Assembly: GCF_030908625.1 (NCBI RefSeq)
Contig: NZ_CP133133.1
Span: 496,001 to 560,000 of the forward strand
Reading direction: 5' to 3'
DNA length: 64,000 nt
Source: Paludicola sp. MB14-C6
GTDB taxonomy: Bacteria > Bacillota > Clostridia > Oscillospirales > Ruminococcaceae
In this document: positions 1-8,213 of the stretch, in pieces
Position numbering within the stretch: the first letter of the stretch is position 1
How the letters are laid out: the number at the start of each line of letters is the position of its first letter
Position numbers and translations under genes: made by a program
Notes under the pieces: model-generated
Seen by the model: the letters and a program-made list of their open reading frames with translations, nothing else
The model's database searches: none
What the model was told of the DNA's origin: nothing

Positions 1-480
1 TTCCATATGCTCATCATATCGACGTTTTGCTCTCACTTCAGGAGAAGCCGTTAAAAATATTTTGACATCAGCATTTGGAAGTACTACTGTACCAATATCT
101 CTTCCATCCATAATAACATCATTCACTTTTGTAATATTACGTTGTAAATCAAACAAAAACTCACGCACACATGGAATAGCTGATACATTAGAAGCGTGCA
201 TTGACATCTCAGGGACACGTATTGCTTCAGATACATCTTCACCATTTAAAAAGACTCTTTGTGTTCCATCAACATATTTCAATTCAACTTGAATATTTTT
301 TAGCATTGGTTGAATTCGTTCTTTGTCTGTTGTATTTACATCATTTCTACTTACATATAAACCAACAGCACGATAGAGTGCACCGGTATCTACATAGATA
401 AAACCTATTTTTTTTGCGATTGCTTTTGCTATAGTACTTTTTCCTGCCCCCGCAGGCCCATCAATTGCGATTGCTTTCAT
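1..480 (-). CDS. cmk: Cytidylate kinase, 3'-truncated by the window edge
   Basis: Phosphorylates CMP and dCMP with ATP in the cytoplasmic pyrimidine salvage pathway. The reading frame is open from an ATG at 480 to the window edge (160 codons). It begins MKAIAIDGPAGAGKSTIAKA, a P-loop with the GPAGAGKS form typical of Cmk. The conserved DTGALYR substrate-binding motif follows near residues 31-37 and DGRDIGTVV near residue 130. The start is backed by AGTTGGAGGCA directly upstream. It is the last visible gene of a minus-strand run, 31 bp after the BaiN-like flavoprotein gene. About 60 C-terminal residues lie outside the window. Identification is secure. Confidence 0.95.
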   Translation of the reverse strand, partial: MKAIAIDGPAGAGKSTIAKAIAKKIGFIYVDTGALYRAVGLYVSRNDVNTTDKERIQPMLKNIQVELKYVDGTQRVFLNGEDVSEAIRVPEMSMHASNVSAIPCVREFLFDLQRNITKVNDVIMDGRDIGTVVLPNADVKIFLTASPEVRAKRRYDEHME

Positions 481-511
481 TGCTGCCTCCAACTAGTGTA
501 AATTTTTATCA

Positions 512-1741
512 TTAACAATTTAATCCAGCTAAATAACCTGTCGAAAATGCAATTTGCAGATTAAATCCGCCGGTATAGCCATCGACATCAATTACTTCTC
601 CGGCAAAGAATAATCCGTTAATTAGCTTAGACTCCATTGTTTTTGGGTTAATTTCAGTTGTTTTAATTCCACCTGAAGTAATAATTGCTTCATCAATCGG
701 TCTGAAATTACTAATTTCTATTTCTAAGCATTTTATTGCTTGTACTAAATCCTTACGCATTTCTTTCGTAATTTGATTAATCTTAGTAAAAGGCGGAATT
801 TTTGAATTTGCAACGATAATGGGTATCATCTTTCGAGGCAATAACTCGCCTAAACCGTTAACAAAATCTTTATTCGCATTTTTTTGAAAATCGCGTAACA
901 CTCTTGCATCAAGTTGTGATTCACTTAAACCAGGCTTTAAATCAATCGAAATAATATATCTATTTGGCTCCATTTCTTGAATATGAGAGCTTGCGCTTAA
1001 TATCAATGGTCCCGTTAATCCAAAATGAGTAAAGAGCATCTCACCAAGTTCTTTAAAAATCACTTTGTTCTTTTGCTTATCAAACAATGATACTTCAACG
1101 TTCTTTAAAGATAAGCCTTGTAAATCCTTACATACTTCGTCATTTGATTCCAAAGGAACTAAAGATGGCCTAATAGCAGTTATTGTATGGCCTAACGCTT
1201 TTGCTAATGCATAACCATCCCCGTTTGAGCCTGTTAAAGGATAAGAAAGTCCACCTGTTGCAATAATTACGCTAGAAGCTGAGTAATGCTCGCCGCTTTC
1301 ACATTTCACTCCGGTAATTTGTGCTTCTGATTGCGTTATGGCAATAACACGTTCAGCCTTAACAATTACATTGTTATGTTTGCAGCTATTTGCAAGTGCA
1401 TTACAAACATCGGCTGCCTTATCGGAAACGGGAAATACTCGATTGCCACGCTCTGTCTTTAACGGAACATTTTGCTCTTCAAAAAAAGCTTTGCTATCTT
1501 GCGTTGTAAATTGCGACAATGCACTATATAAAAATTTAGGATTAGTAGGAATGTTTTTCAAAAAGTCATTCAAATCGCAATCGTTCGTAACATTACATCT
1601 ACCTTTTCCTGTAATAAGAAGCTTTCTACCTAAACGTTCATTTTTATCTAATAATAGTACTTTTTTTTGATATTGGGCTGCAACAGAAGCCGCCATAAGA
1701 CCTGCTGCTCCACCGCCAATAACAATTACATCATATTTCAT
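512..1741 (-). CDS. BaiN/HI0933-like FAD-dependent oxidoreductase
   Basis: A 409-residue flavoprotein of the HI0933/BaiN family (also annotated as aminoacetone oxidase-like). The N-terminus carries a Rossmann FAD-binding motif, VIVIGGGAAGLMAA (residues 5-18), then the family signature GRKLLITGKGRCNVTN (about 38-53). The C-terminus has a second FAD contact, FFAGEVIDVDGYTGGFNLQIAF. The physiological substrate is unknown for most members; BaiN of Clostridium scindens acts on bile-acid intermediates, but homologues are housekeeping genes throughout Clostridia, so a bile-acid role should not be assumed. The ATG overlaps the stop of the upstream RpiR gene by 4 bp (ATGA), indicating translational coupling. 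cmk follows directly. Confidence 0.85.
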   Translation of the reverse strand: MKYDVIVIGGGAAGLMAASVAAQYQKKVLLLDKNERLGRKLLITGKGRCNVTNDCDLNDFLKNIPTNPKFLYSALSQFTTQDSKAFFEEQNVPLKTERGNRVFPVSDKAADVCNALANSCKHNNVIVKAERVIAITQSEAQITGVKCESGEHYSASSVIIATGGLSYPLTGSNGDGYALAKALGHTITAIRPSLVPLESNDEVCKDLQGLSLKNVEVSLFDKQKNKVIFKELGEMLFTHFGLTGPLILSASSHIQEMEPNRYIISIDLKPGLSESQLDARVLRDFQKNANKDFVNGLGELLPRKMIPIIVANSKIPPFTKINQITKEMRKDLVQAIKCLEIEISNFRPIDEAIITSGGIKTTEINPKTMESKLINGLFFAGEVIDVDGYTGGFNLQIAFSTGYLAGLNC

Positions 1742-2607
1742 TGATTATCCTCTGACTTTTGATAAACATCATATTCATCCCATATGCTTTCCAATTTATC
1801 AAATGTTTTTTTCAATTCATCGCCTTTTCTTAAGCCAACTGCAACAATCAGTGCATTTATTAAACTTAATGGTGCTACTAATGAGTCAACAAAAGAAACC
1901 ATGTCACTTCTTGCTTGTAAGAAAAAGTCTGCACTTTTTGCTAATGGTGAAGTTGCGCTATCTGTAATTGCAATTACTTTTGCACCTTGGTTTGCAGCAA
2001 ACTCCATTGCCTTTACCGTTTTCTTTGAGTATCGAGGAAAACTGATACCGATAATTATATCATGCTCTTTAATCCGCATAATCTGCTCAAACATCTCGCT
2101 TGAACTTGTAGTATGAATAAGCTTTACACTATCAAACATGATATTAAAATATAATGCTAAGAATCGTGCTAATACAGATGCACTTCTTGAGCCAAGAATA
2201 TAAATGGATTTAGCTTCTGCTAAAGCATCTACTGCTCCATCAAAATCTTTTCTTGAAGTTTCTTCTAATGTTTTTCTTATCTTGTTAATATCAATATTTA
2301 AAACTTTATCTAAAACATCAGTCTCGCCTATTTGCTCGCTTGCTACTTCAATACGTTGTATTGATGTCAGCTTGTTTTTAATCATTTCAGCTAGCTCTTG
2401 TTGTAACTCGGGATAGCCATCAAAACCAAGCTCAAAAGCGAAACGTACAACTGTAGATTCGCTTACTCCAGCCGCAACCCCAAGCTTTGCCGCAGTCATA
2501 TAGGCTGCTTTATCATAGTGATTCAGAATATAGGTTGCAATACAACGCTGACCTTTTGAAAAATCAATCATTTTTGCTTCAATTACATTTAAAATATTAC
2601 TACTCAT
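1738..2607 (-). CDS. MurR/RpiR-family transcriptional regulator (HTH + SIS)
   Basis: 289-residue cytoplasmic regulator. Residues 1-75 form the RpiR-type helix-turn-helix (AAKLGVAAGVSESTVVRFAFELGFDGYPELQ), and residues 110-260 form a SIS sugar-phosphate-binding fold (SIYILGSRSASVLARFLALYF; GISFPRYSKKTVKAMEFA). Family members sense phosphosugars and control sugar or cell-wall-sugar catabolism. Here it lies between a MATE exporter and a flavoprotein gene and overlaps the latter by 4 bp, so no sugar target is visible nearby. GGGGTAACATC before the ATG supplies the ribosome binding site. The family call is firm; the regulon is unknown. Confidence 0.88.
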   Translation of the reverse strand: MSSNILNVIEAKMIDFSKGQRCIATYILNHYDKAAYMTAAKLGVAAGVSESTVVRFAFELGFDGYPELQQELAEMIKNKLTSIQRIEVASEQIGETDVLDKVLNIDINKIRKTLEETSRKDFDGAVDALAEAKSIYILGSRSASVLARFLALYFNIMFDSVKLIHTTSSSEMFEQIMRIKEHDIIIGISFPRYSKKTVKAMEFAANQGAKVIAITDSATSPLAKSADFFLQARSDMVSFVDSLVAPLSLINALIVAVGLRKGDELKKTFDKLESIWDEYDVYQKSEDNQ

Positions 2608-2639
2608 GATGTTACCCCTTTATGAGATTAAAATTTGAT

Positions 2640-4013
2640 TTATACTTCTAAGTTATCTCGTGTTACATTTTTTAACCATCGAGTTCCCCGCATACGAATT
2701 AAACACAATGTATCTTTAACAGGTTCATCGATTTTCATAACACAGTAAACTGCTGGAACCGGCCATTTCAATACAAAAGCTGCAAGATAAGCAAATGGGA
2801 CAGCAATACCCCACAATGCAGCTATTTCAATCCATAATGAAAACTTAGTGTCTCCGCCTCCACGCAGGATACCAACAATGCCAATACCTGCAATAGAAAC
2901 AAAAAATCCAATCAATGCAGAAATATAGATTAGTTGATGTGCTAAAGCCTTTGCTTGTGCTGATACATTATAAAAATCAATTGCAACATTCCTTAATAAT
3001 ATGATTACTACCGTTACAAAAACGCCGAATATAATTGATATTATTTTAAAGGTATGTCCACGATCACGCGCTTTTTGCATATCACCTTCGCCAATTGCTT
3101 TACCAATCATAACAGCTGCCGCACTTGCAACTCCAAATACAGCAACCGTTGAAAGCTGTTGTACTACGCTGATAATTGAGTTTGCAGAAACAACATGTTT
3201 TCCTAGGTTACCCATTAAAGCAGCCTGCATAGTCATTCCTAATGACCACATTAACTCGTTGGCTACTACAGGTGAACTAATTTTAATTAAATCTTGAAAC
3301 AATATTTTATCAAACTTTAAAAAATCTTTTGGACGAATTTTTAGCTTTTTATCAAAGAAAAACATAAATAATACGCCTAAAGAGAACTCACATATTCTTG
3401 CAATTAGTGTTGCTAACGCTGCACCTTTTATTCCTAGTGCAGGTGCTCCGAAATGACCGAAAATTAAAATATAATTTAAAGAGCCATTTATAACAAGAGC
3501 AAGAACATTAGAAACAACAGCAATTTTCACTATTTCAACGCTTCGAATTGTAGAATAAAAAGTATTGGTAAATCCAAAGAAAAAATAAGAAAATGCAATA
3601 ATTTGTAAATATTCGACTCCTGCTTGAATCACTTGTGAATCCTTAGTAAAAATCCACATTATTTGCGATGGAAACACTAGTACTGCAATACTAAAAATCA
3701 TTCCCATAATCATTGCAAATCGAATAATCATAGTCATAATAATTTTAATTGGCTCTATTTCACGCTTTCCCCAATATTGTGCAGTAATTACTGCCGCTCC
3801 ACCTGAAAGTCCAAAGGTTAATAAATTGAAAATGAAAAAAGGTTGGTTTGCCAAAGCGGAAGCAGACATTGCAACATCGCCTAATTCACCCAACATAACG
3901 GTATCTAGCATTTGCGTACAAAAAATGATTAAGTTTTGCAACGTAACGGGTAACGCGATGGTTAAAAGAGTTTTATAAAATTCTTTCTCTCGCACTATTT
4001 TTGGTTTTGTCAT
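2640..4013 (-). CDS. MATE-family efflux transporter
   Basis: 457-residue integral membrane protein with about 12 hydrophobic segments in two homologous halves, the arrangement of multidrug and toxic compound extrusion (MATE/NorM/DinF) transporters. Seen motifs include PVTLQNLIIFCTQMLDTVMLG near residues 19-39 and ALANQPFFIFNLLTFGLSGGAAVITAQYWG near 53-82, both characteristic of the family. MATE proteins export cationic drugs or metabolites by Na+ or H+ antiport. It sits 55 bp downstream of the fumarase beta gene and 32 bp upstream of the RpiR regulator, consistent with one transcript. Substrate cannot be predicted. Confidence 0.9.
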   Translation of the reverse strand: MTKPKIVREKEFYKTLLTIALPVTLQNLIIFCTQMLDTVMLGELGDVAMSASALANQPFFIFNLLTFGLSGGAAVITAQYWGKREIEPIKIIMTMIIRFAMIMGMIFSIAVLVFPSQIMWIFTKDSQVIQAGVEYLQIIAFSYFFFGFTNTFYSTIRSVEIVKIAVVSNVLALVINGSLNYILIFGHFGAPALGIKGAALATLIARICEFSLGVLFMFFFDKKLKIRPKDFLKFDKILFQDLIKISSPVVANELMWSLGMTMQAALMGNLGKHVVSANSIISVVQQLSTVAVFGVASAAAVMIGKAIGEGDMQKARDRGHTFKIISIIFGVFVTVVIILLRNVAIDFYNVSAQAKALAHQLIYISALIGFFVSIAGIGIVGILRGGGDTKFSLWIEIAALWGIAVPFAYLAAFVLKWPVPAVYCVMKIDEPVKDTLCLIRMRGTRWLKNVTRDNLEV

Positions 4014-4068
4014 ATACCCTCCCCAAAAATTTTCGAAAACCTAAATAGTTAAAATATATTTTCTCTAT

Positions 4069-4617
4069 CTATTTTTCCTCTGCCGCAAATATATTGTTTC
4101 CTTCGGAATCAATTGCAACGATGAGTGGGAAATCCTCTACATATAGTTTTTTAACAGATTCACATCCTAAAAACTCATATGCGATTACTTCACAGCTTTT
4201 AATACACTTGCAAGCAAGCGCACCAGCTCCACCTATTGCGCATAAATATACGGCCTTGTTTTTTACTAATGAGTCTATCACATCTTGATTTCGTTCGCCT
4301 TTTCCGATTACCATAGACAGTCCCTCATCCAGCAACGTTGGCGTAAAGACATCCATTCTTGAAGATGTTGTTGGTCCACAAGAACCTATTGGTAAATGGT
4401 CAGGTGCTTTTGTTGGACCAGCATAATAAATTGCAGCTCCATTTAAAGAAAAAGGCAATTCCTCTTTCTTTGCCAATTGTGATACTAATAATTTATGAGC
4501 AGCATCTCGTGCTGTATAAATTGTTCCAGTTAATAAAACCTTATCATAAGCATGCAATGATGACACTGCATGCTTTAAATCATCGGTATGTATTTTTACG
4601 ATAGCGATTTGAAACAC
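4069..4617 (-). CDS. Fumarate hydratase class I (Fe-S), beta subunit, without its alpha partner
   Basis: 182-residue protein matching the C-terminal/beta domain of Fe-S-dependent fumarate hydratase (or L(+)-tartrate dehydratase) family enzymes. Conserved features are LLTGTIYTARDAAHKLL near residue 29, YYAGPTKAP near 65, and the substrate-binding GSCGPTTSSRMD near 78-89. The alpha subunit carries the three cysteines of the 4Fe-4S cluster; it normally lies immediately upstream, but here the upstream neighbour, 11 bp away, is the DivIVA-like gene. Either alpha is encoded elsewhere in the genome or the protein has another role. Probable reaction with alpha: fumarate plus water to malate. Confidence 0.88.
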   Translation of the reverse strand: MFQIAIVKIHTDDLKHAVSSLHAYDKVLLTGTIYTARDAAHKLLVSQLAKKEELPFSLNGAAIYYAGPTKAPDHLPIGSCGPTTSSRMDVFTPTLLDEGLSMVIGKGERNQDVIDSLVKNKAVYLCAIGGAGALACKCIKSCEVIAYEFLGCESVKKLYVEDFPLIVAIDSEGNNIFAAEEK

Positions 4618-4628
4618 TCCCTAAACAA

Positions 4629-5660
4629 TTATTTATTACTCAACATGGATAATTTTCTTTTCAGAATTTCTGAAGGCGATAATTGTTGAGGTGGTACGGA
4701 ACAAGATTCATTTGATGAAGATGACTTCGTTACTTTAAGGTCTTGCACTTTTGTTTTCATTTCATCAAGTGATAATAATATAGTCGATTTTTGCATTTCG
4801 ATACCGTTAAGTAACCTTTCATATTTCTCTCGTTCCGATACAAATTGAAGTTGTGCTTGTTTTGTAATATCGTTTGCTTTCTTTTGTGCTTCTAAAACAA
4901 GTTGGCGAGCTTGTATGTTCGCTTCTTCTAAAATCTCATCAACTTTAACTTGCGTTTCAATAATCATTTTTTTATGTAATTCTTGCTCAGTTGAAAGTTT
5001 CTCAAATACGGCATCGGCTTCTTCTTTTGCAAGTACTTGCATATCAGCAATTTCTTGCTCTGCTTTTTCTTTTAGCTCATTCACTTCTTTTAAAGTAACT
5101 TCTTTTAAGGCAACAACTTCTTCATAAGCAGTCGCTCTCATTTCATTGGTTTCTTTAATTGCCTTTTCCTTGATTTCTTGTGCTTCTGCTAAAGCCGACT
5201 CTTTTATTTGTTTTGCTTGATGGAAAGCATCGGTTTTTGCGCCATCCATTTCTGCGATAATTGCATCTTTTAGCGCTTGCACTTCTGATGATGCACCATT
5301 CCGTATTGATTCAGCTTCTTGGTTTGCTGTGGCAATAATATGGTCAACATCATTTTTCATTTTTTCCAGTTCATTTGTTTTTTCTTGAAGTTGGTTTGAC
5401 AGATCATTAAACTTTTGTGTTGCTTCATCTAATTGACTTTGTAAACCGGTTGCTTGATCTGTTACAACTACTATTTTTTGATACTGCTGTTCTACAATAT
5501 CTTTCAATTCACGAATTTGATTTTTTTGATCGTCACAATCTTTTTTAAGCCCTGAAACTTCTTCGTTGTAGTTTGCAACGATTTCATCTATATAAGCTAA
5601 AACTTCATCTTTTTTAAATCCACCAAATGCAGACTTACTAAAACTATTATGTAGTTCCAT
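4629..5660 (-). CDS. DivIVA-domain coiled-coil protein
   Basis: 343 residues. The first 60 residues match the DivIVA membrane-binding domain, with FGGFKKDEVLAYIDEIVANY in the position where DivIVA/GpsB proteins bind curved membrane at poles and septa. Residues 30-300 are almost entirely heptad-rich coiled coil, including loosely repeated 11-mers of the EIKEKA/EVNELKEKAEQEI type (about 150-230). The last 40 residues are Ser/Pro-rich and probably disordered. It is longer than typical DivIVA (about 160-230), mainly through the repeat region. It is first in the minus-strand run. Likely role: polar/septal scaffold for division or wall synthesis; exact partner unknown. Confidence 0.8.
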   Translation of the reverse strand: MELHNSFSKSAFGGFKKDEVLAYIDEIVANYNEEVSGLKKDCDDQKNQIRELKDIVEQQYQKIVVVTDQATGLQSQLDEATQKFNDLSNQLQEKTNELEKMKNDVDHIIATANQEAESIRNGASSEVQALKDAIIAEMDGAKTDAFHQAKQIKESALAEAQEIKEKAIKETNEMRATAYEEVVALKEVTLKEVNELKEKAEQEIADMQVLAKEEADAVFEKLSTEQELHKKMIIETQVKVDEILEEANIQARQLVLEAQKKANDITKQAQLQFVSEREKYERLLNGIEMQKSTILLSLDEMKTKVQDLKVTKSSSSNESCSVPPQQLSPSEILKRKLSMLSNK

Positions 5661-5898
5661 CTTTAAGCTCCATTCCGCCTCTTAGTTAGGCAAATTTTGA
5701 TAAACCGAAAAGATACCGCGCAAAATATACATATTTTTCTATATATATCAAATCTATAATACGTAATTATAATTTATTATATAATTTTTACAGCTTAATT
5801 GCAATACCCATTTGTTTTTTGTTGCTTTTTATTATATCAGTTTACCCGATTAGCTGATATAATGGTTATATAATATACTGAGGGGGATAATCCAAATT
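5661..5898. promoter_or_regulatory. Divergent intergenic region, DivIVA-like gene / HAD phosphatase
   Basis: This AT-rich 238-bp spacer must hold promoters for both directions. On the plus strand two TATAAT hexamers are visible at 5858-5863 and 5869-5874, ahead of the AGGGGG ribosome binding site of the HAD gene. TATCAG at 5835 and CTGATA at 5854 form a short inverted repeat just upstream of the first hexamer. No good -35 box at 17-bp spacing was found, so the exact start is unresolved. Confidence 0.4.
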
Positions 5899-6543
5899 AT
5901 GAATAACCTGAACGGAAAACTAGTCGTATTCGATTTAGACGGAACACTAAACAAAACACATCTATACTCTGTACCGGCGCATAAAAAGGCCCTTGCTGAA
6001 TTCGGTATTTTCGACAAAACCGACGAATTTATTATTTCAACCTATGGTTCAAGAGCACAAGATAGTGTTGGGCTGCTAATGGAAGGATGCGATTCAAAAA
6101 CCGCTACTACTTACTTGAAAAAGGTTTCTCAATATGAAAGCGAATTTATTACCGATCTTGGACAAGAATTTGATGGTGTTAGCACTATGTTGGACAAGCT
6201 AAAAGAAAGTGGTTACCAAACTGCTGTTTGTTCGAACGCTTCTGAACGTTATATAAGAATGGTACTAAATGCTTTAAAACTAATTGATAAAATTGATTAC
6301 ATACAACCTTTACTACCTGACATTACGAAAAACGATACTTTAGAAATGCTATTAAAAAGAGTGAACCCAACAAAAGCAGTAATGGTTGGTGACCGTTATT
6401 ATGACAAAGATGCTGCTCGTTATAATCATATTCCTTTCATTGGTTGTTTATATGGTTTTAAATCATCCGACGTTGAAGACGCAGATATTGCAGTTAAATC
6501 ACCAATTGATATTTATGAAGCAGTTGAAACATTAATCGGTTAA
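5899..6543 (+). CDS. HAD-family phosphatase (phosphoglycolate phosphatase-like)
   Basis: 214-residue haloacid dehalogenase superfamily hydrolase. Motif I is VFDLDGTLN (residues 9-17, with the nucleophile Asp and the Asp+2 acid/base). Motif II is AVCSNAS near residue 110, motif III is a Lys near the KNDTLEMLLKR segment, and motif IV is VGDRYYDKDAA near 172-182. A C1-type helical cap lies between motifs I and II, as in Gph/PpaX phosphatases. Substrate is probably a small phosphate monoester. The start ATG follows GAGGGGGATAATCCAAATT. Its original terminator is now 1.5 kb downstream because an insertion sequence lies between. Confidence 0.85.
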   Translation: MNNLNGKLVVFDLDGTLNKTHLYSVPAHKKALAEFGIFDKTDEFIISTYGSRAQDSVGLLMEGCDSKTATTYLKKVSQYESEFITDLGQEFDGVSTMLDKLKESGYQTAVCSNASERYIRMVLNALKLIDKIDYIQPLLPDITKNDTLEMLLKRVNPTKAVMVGDRYYDKDAARYNHIPFIGCLYGFKSSDVEDADIAVKSPIDIYEAVETLIG

Positions 6544-6576
6544 GCAAAATTATAAGTTTTATACTAAGAATAGACT

Positions 6577-6584
6577 ATTAATTT
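6577..6584. repeat. Left copy of 8-bp target-site duplication (ATTAATTT)
   Basis: ATTAATTT lies directly before the left end of the IS256-family element. An identical ATTAATTT lies directly after its right end at 8068-8075. A perfect 8-bp duplication is the usual product of IS256-family transposition. Confidence 0.92.
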
Positions 6585-6680
6585 GAGACTCCCGAAAATT
6601 TTGTGTAAAAGTGAATAAGGTACTTCCAATCAGACAAGAATTAAGATAATAAATTCAAGTATGAAAGGAAGTATTTTTTT

Positions 6681-7907
6681 ATGGAAAAGCAACCGAAAGA
6701 GTTATTAAAAGAGTATGTGAACAGCCAAAACTTCACAAGCACAACAGAGGTTATGCAGGCAATGAAAGAGATGTTCAAAGATGTTCTTCAGCAAGTTATG
6801 GATAGTGAATTAGACGAAGAATTGGGTTACCAAAAAAGTCAAAGAATAGCGAACGATGACGGAAAAAGCATGTCGAAAAATTATCGAAATGGATATTCAA
6901 AGAAAACAGTTAAAACACAACTTGGCGAAGTGGATATTAATGTTCCTCGTGATAGAAACGGTGAATTTGAACCACAAATTATTGGTAAATATAATCGTAA
7001 TGCTGACGGGATGGAAGAAAAAATTATTGCACTTTACTCTTGTGGCATGTCTCAACGAGATATTGCTGAACAAGTAAAAAATCTTTATGATGTAGAAATT
7101 TCAGATGGACTAGTAAGCAAGATAACAGAAAAAATAATGCCGGAAGTAACAGCATGGCAAAACCGTCCACTAGATAGTGTATACCCATTTGTGTTCATGG
7201 ATGCAATACACTACAAAGTAAAAGAAAACAATCAGTTTGTAACGAAAGCAGCATATGTGGTTTTAGGAATTACACTTGAAGGAAATAAAGATATATTGGG
7301 CATTTGGATTGGAGAAAACGAGAGCTCAAAATTCTGGTTGAGCGTTATGAATGACTTGAAATCAAGGGGTTTGCAAGATGTATACCTATTTTGTGTTGAC
7401 GGTTTAAAAGGTTTTAAAGAAGCAATCAATGCAGCATATCCCAAAGCGCACATTCAACGTTGTATTATACATCAAATTCGATATTCAACACGATATGTAG
7501 GATACAAAGATATCAAGAAGTTAATGGCAGATCTAAAACTAGTATATCAAGCTGTTACAGAGGAAGAAGCATTGAATAATCTAATATCATTCAAAGAAAA
7601 ATGGGGTAAAAGTTATCCTTCTTGCATAAAGAGTTGGGAGGATAACTGGGATATACTATCAACCTTTTTTGCATATCCAACTGATGTAAGGAAAATAATA
7701 TACACAACTAATATTATTGAGGGATTAAACAGGCAGTTCAGACAAATAACCAAGAATAAACCATCATTTCAAAATGATGATAGTTTAAAAAGGATACTGT
7801 ATTTAGCTTCAAAGAAAATTGTCGAACGATGGACACAACGTTGTCGAAATTGGGACGTTGTTTTAAACCAATTAAACATCATGTTTTCGGACAGAATCGC
7901 TGGATGA
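6681..7907 (+). CDS. IS256-family (Mutator-type) transposase
   Basis: 408-residue DDE transposase, full length for the family (about 390-410). The N-terminal region holds the zinc-less DNA-binding segment (MKEMFKDVLQQVMDSELDEELGY). GYSKKTVKTQLGEVDINVPRDRNGEFEPQIIGKY is the hallmark conserved block. The first catalytic Asp is in FVFMDAIHYKVKE, the second in YLFCVDGLKGFKEAI, and the Glu in IIYTTNIIEGLNRQFRQ, followed by the conserved K. AAAGGAAG precedes the ATG. There are no internal stops, so the protein should be functional. Confidence 0.96.
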   Translation: MEKQPKELLKEYVNSQNFTSTTEVMQAMKEMFKDVLQQVMDSELDEELGYQKSQRIANDDGKSMSKNYRNGYSKKTVKTQLGEVDINVPRDRNGEFEPQIIGKYNRNADGMEEKIIALYSCGMSQRDIAEQVKNLYDVEISDGLVSKITEKIMPEVTAWQNRPLDSVYPFVFMDAIHYKVKENNQFVTKAAYVVLGITLEGNKDILGIWIGENESSKFWLSVMNDLKSRGLQDVYLFCVDGLKGFKEAINAAYPKAHIQRCIIHQIRYSTRYVGYKDIKKLMADLKLVYQAVTEEEALNNLISFKEKWGKSYPSCIKSWEDNWDILSTFFAYPTDVRKIIYTTNIIEGLNRQFRQITKNKPSFQNDDSLKRILYLASKKIVERWTQRCRNWDVVLNQLNIMFSDRIAG

Positions 7908-7930
7908 TTCTATGTTCAGCCGCCAAAATT

Positions 7931-7964
7931 TAATGACAAAAGGGGCATGCCCCTTTTGTCATTA
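7931..7964. terminator. 34-bp perfect palindrome downstream of transposase
   Basis: Seventeen bases (TAATGACAAAAGGGGCA) are followed immediately by their exact reverse complement. In RNA this gives a strong hairpin with a small loop. It is probably the terminator of the transposase transcript or insulation against read-through, but the 3' side is ATTAAATAAAC rather than a run of T, so termination is not certain. Confidence 0.6.
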
Positions 7965-8067
7965 AATAAACTTGTTTCAACTAACCTATACACTATGTCA
8001 ATTACTATTTTGTTCCTATTTCTTGTTCTGATTGTTTTTCTATTTACACAAAATTCTTGGTATACCC

Positions 8068-8075
8068 ATTAATTT
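8068..8075. repeat. Right copy of 8-bp target-site duplication (ATTAATTT)
   Basis: Identical to the 8 bp at 6577-6584. Removing 6585-8075 restores an uninterrupted sequence in which the terminator at 8089 lies about 55 bp after the HAD stop codon. Confidence 0.92.
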
Positions 8076-8088
8076 ATTTATGAAACTA

Positions 8089-8147
8089 CCCACTGGGTTA
8101 CAATAGCGAAAAATGTACTATTGTAACTCAGTGGGCTGTTTTTTTAT
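8089..8147 (+). terminator. Intrinsic terminator, originally of the HAD phosphatase gene
   Basis: An 18-bp stem with one mismatch (CCCACTGGGTTACAATAG pairing with CTATTGTAACTCAGTGGG) is followed by CTG and a run of seven T on the plus strand. No plus-strand gene ends here now except the insertion sequence; in the pre-insertion sequence it follows the HAD gene. Confidence 0.8.
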
Positions 8148-8213
8148 CTTTTTCGTTTTTATCTTTCATAACAATGTGCAAATAATTATAACGCAAAATA
8201 TAACATTAAATAA

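Larger units (their letters stand above)
6585..8067 (+). mobile_element. Complete IS256-family insertion sequence (1483 bp)
   Basis: One transposase gene is bounded by imperfect terminal inverted repeats of about 28 bp. The left end reads GAGACTCCCGAAAATTTTGTG and the right end, on the reverse strand, reads GGGTATACCAAGAATTTTGTG; both continue with TAAA. The inner ATTTTGTGTAAA part is identical and the outer 14 bases match at 8 positions. Perfect 8-bp direct repeats flank it. The intact transposase, intact ends and undecayed duplication indicate a recent insertion and a possibly active element. A 34-bp perfect palindrome follows the transposase inside the element. Confidence 0.93.

Noticed and set aside
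512..1741. Bile-acid 7-dehydroxylation operon suggested by the BaiN-like protein
   Set aside because: No other bai gene is present, and BaiN-like flavoproteins beside cmk are common housekeeping genes in Clostridia.
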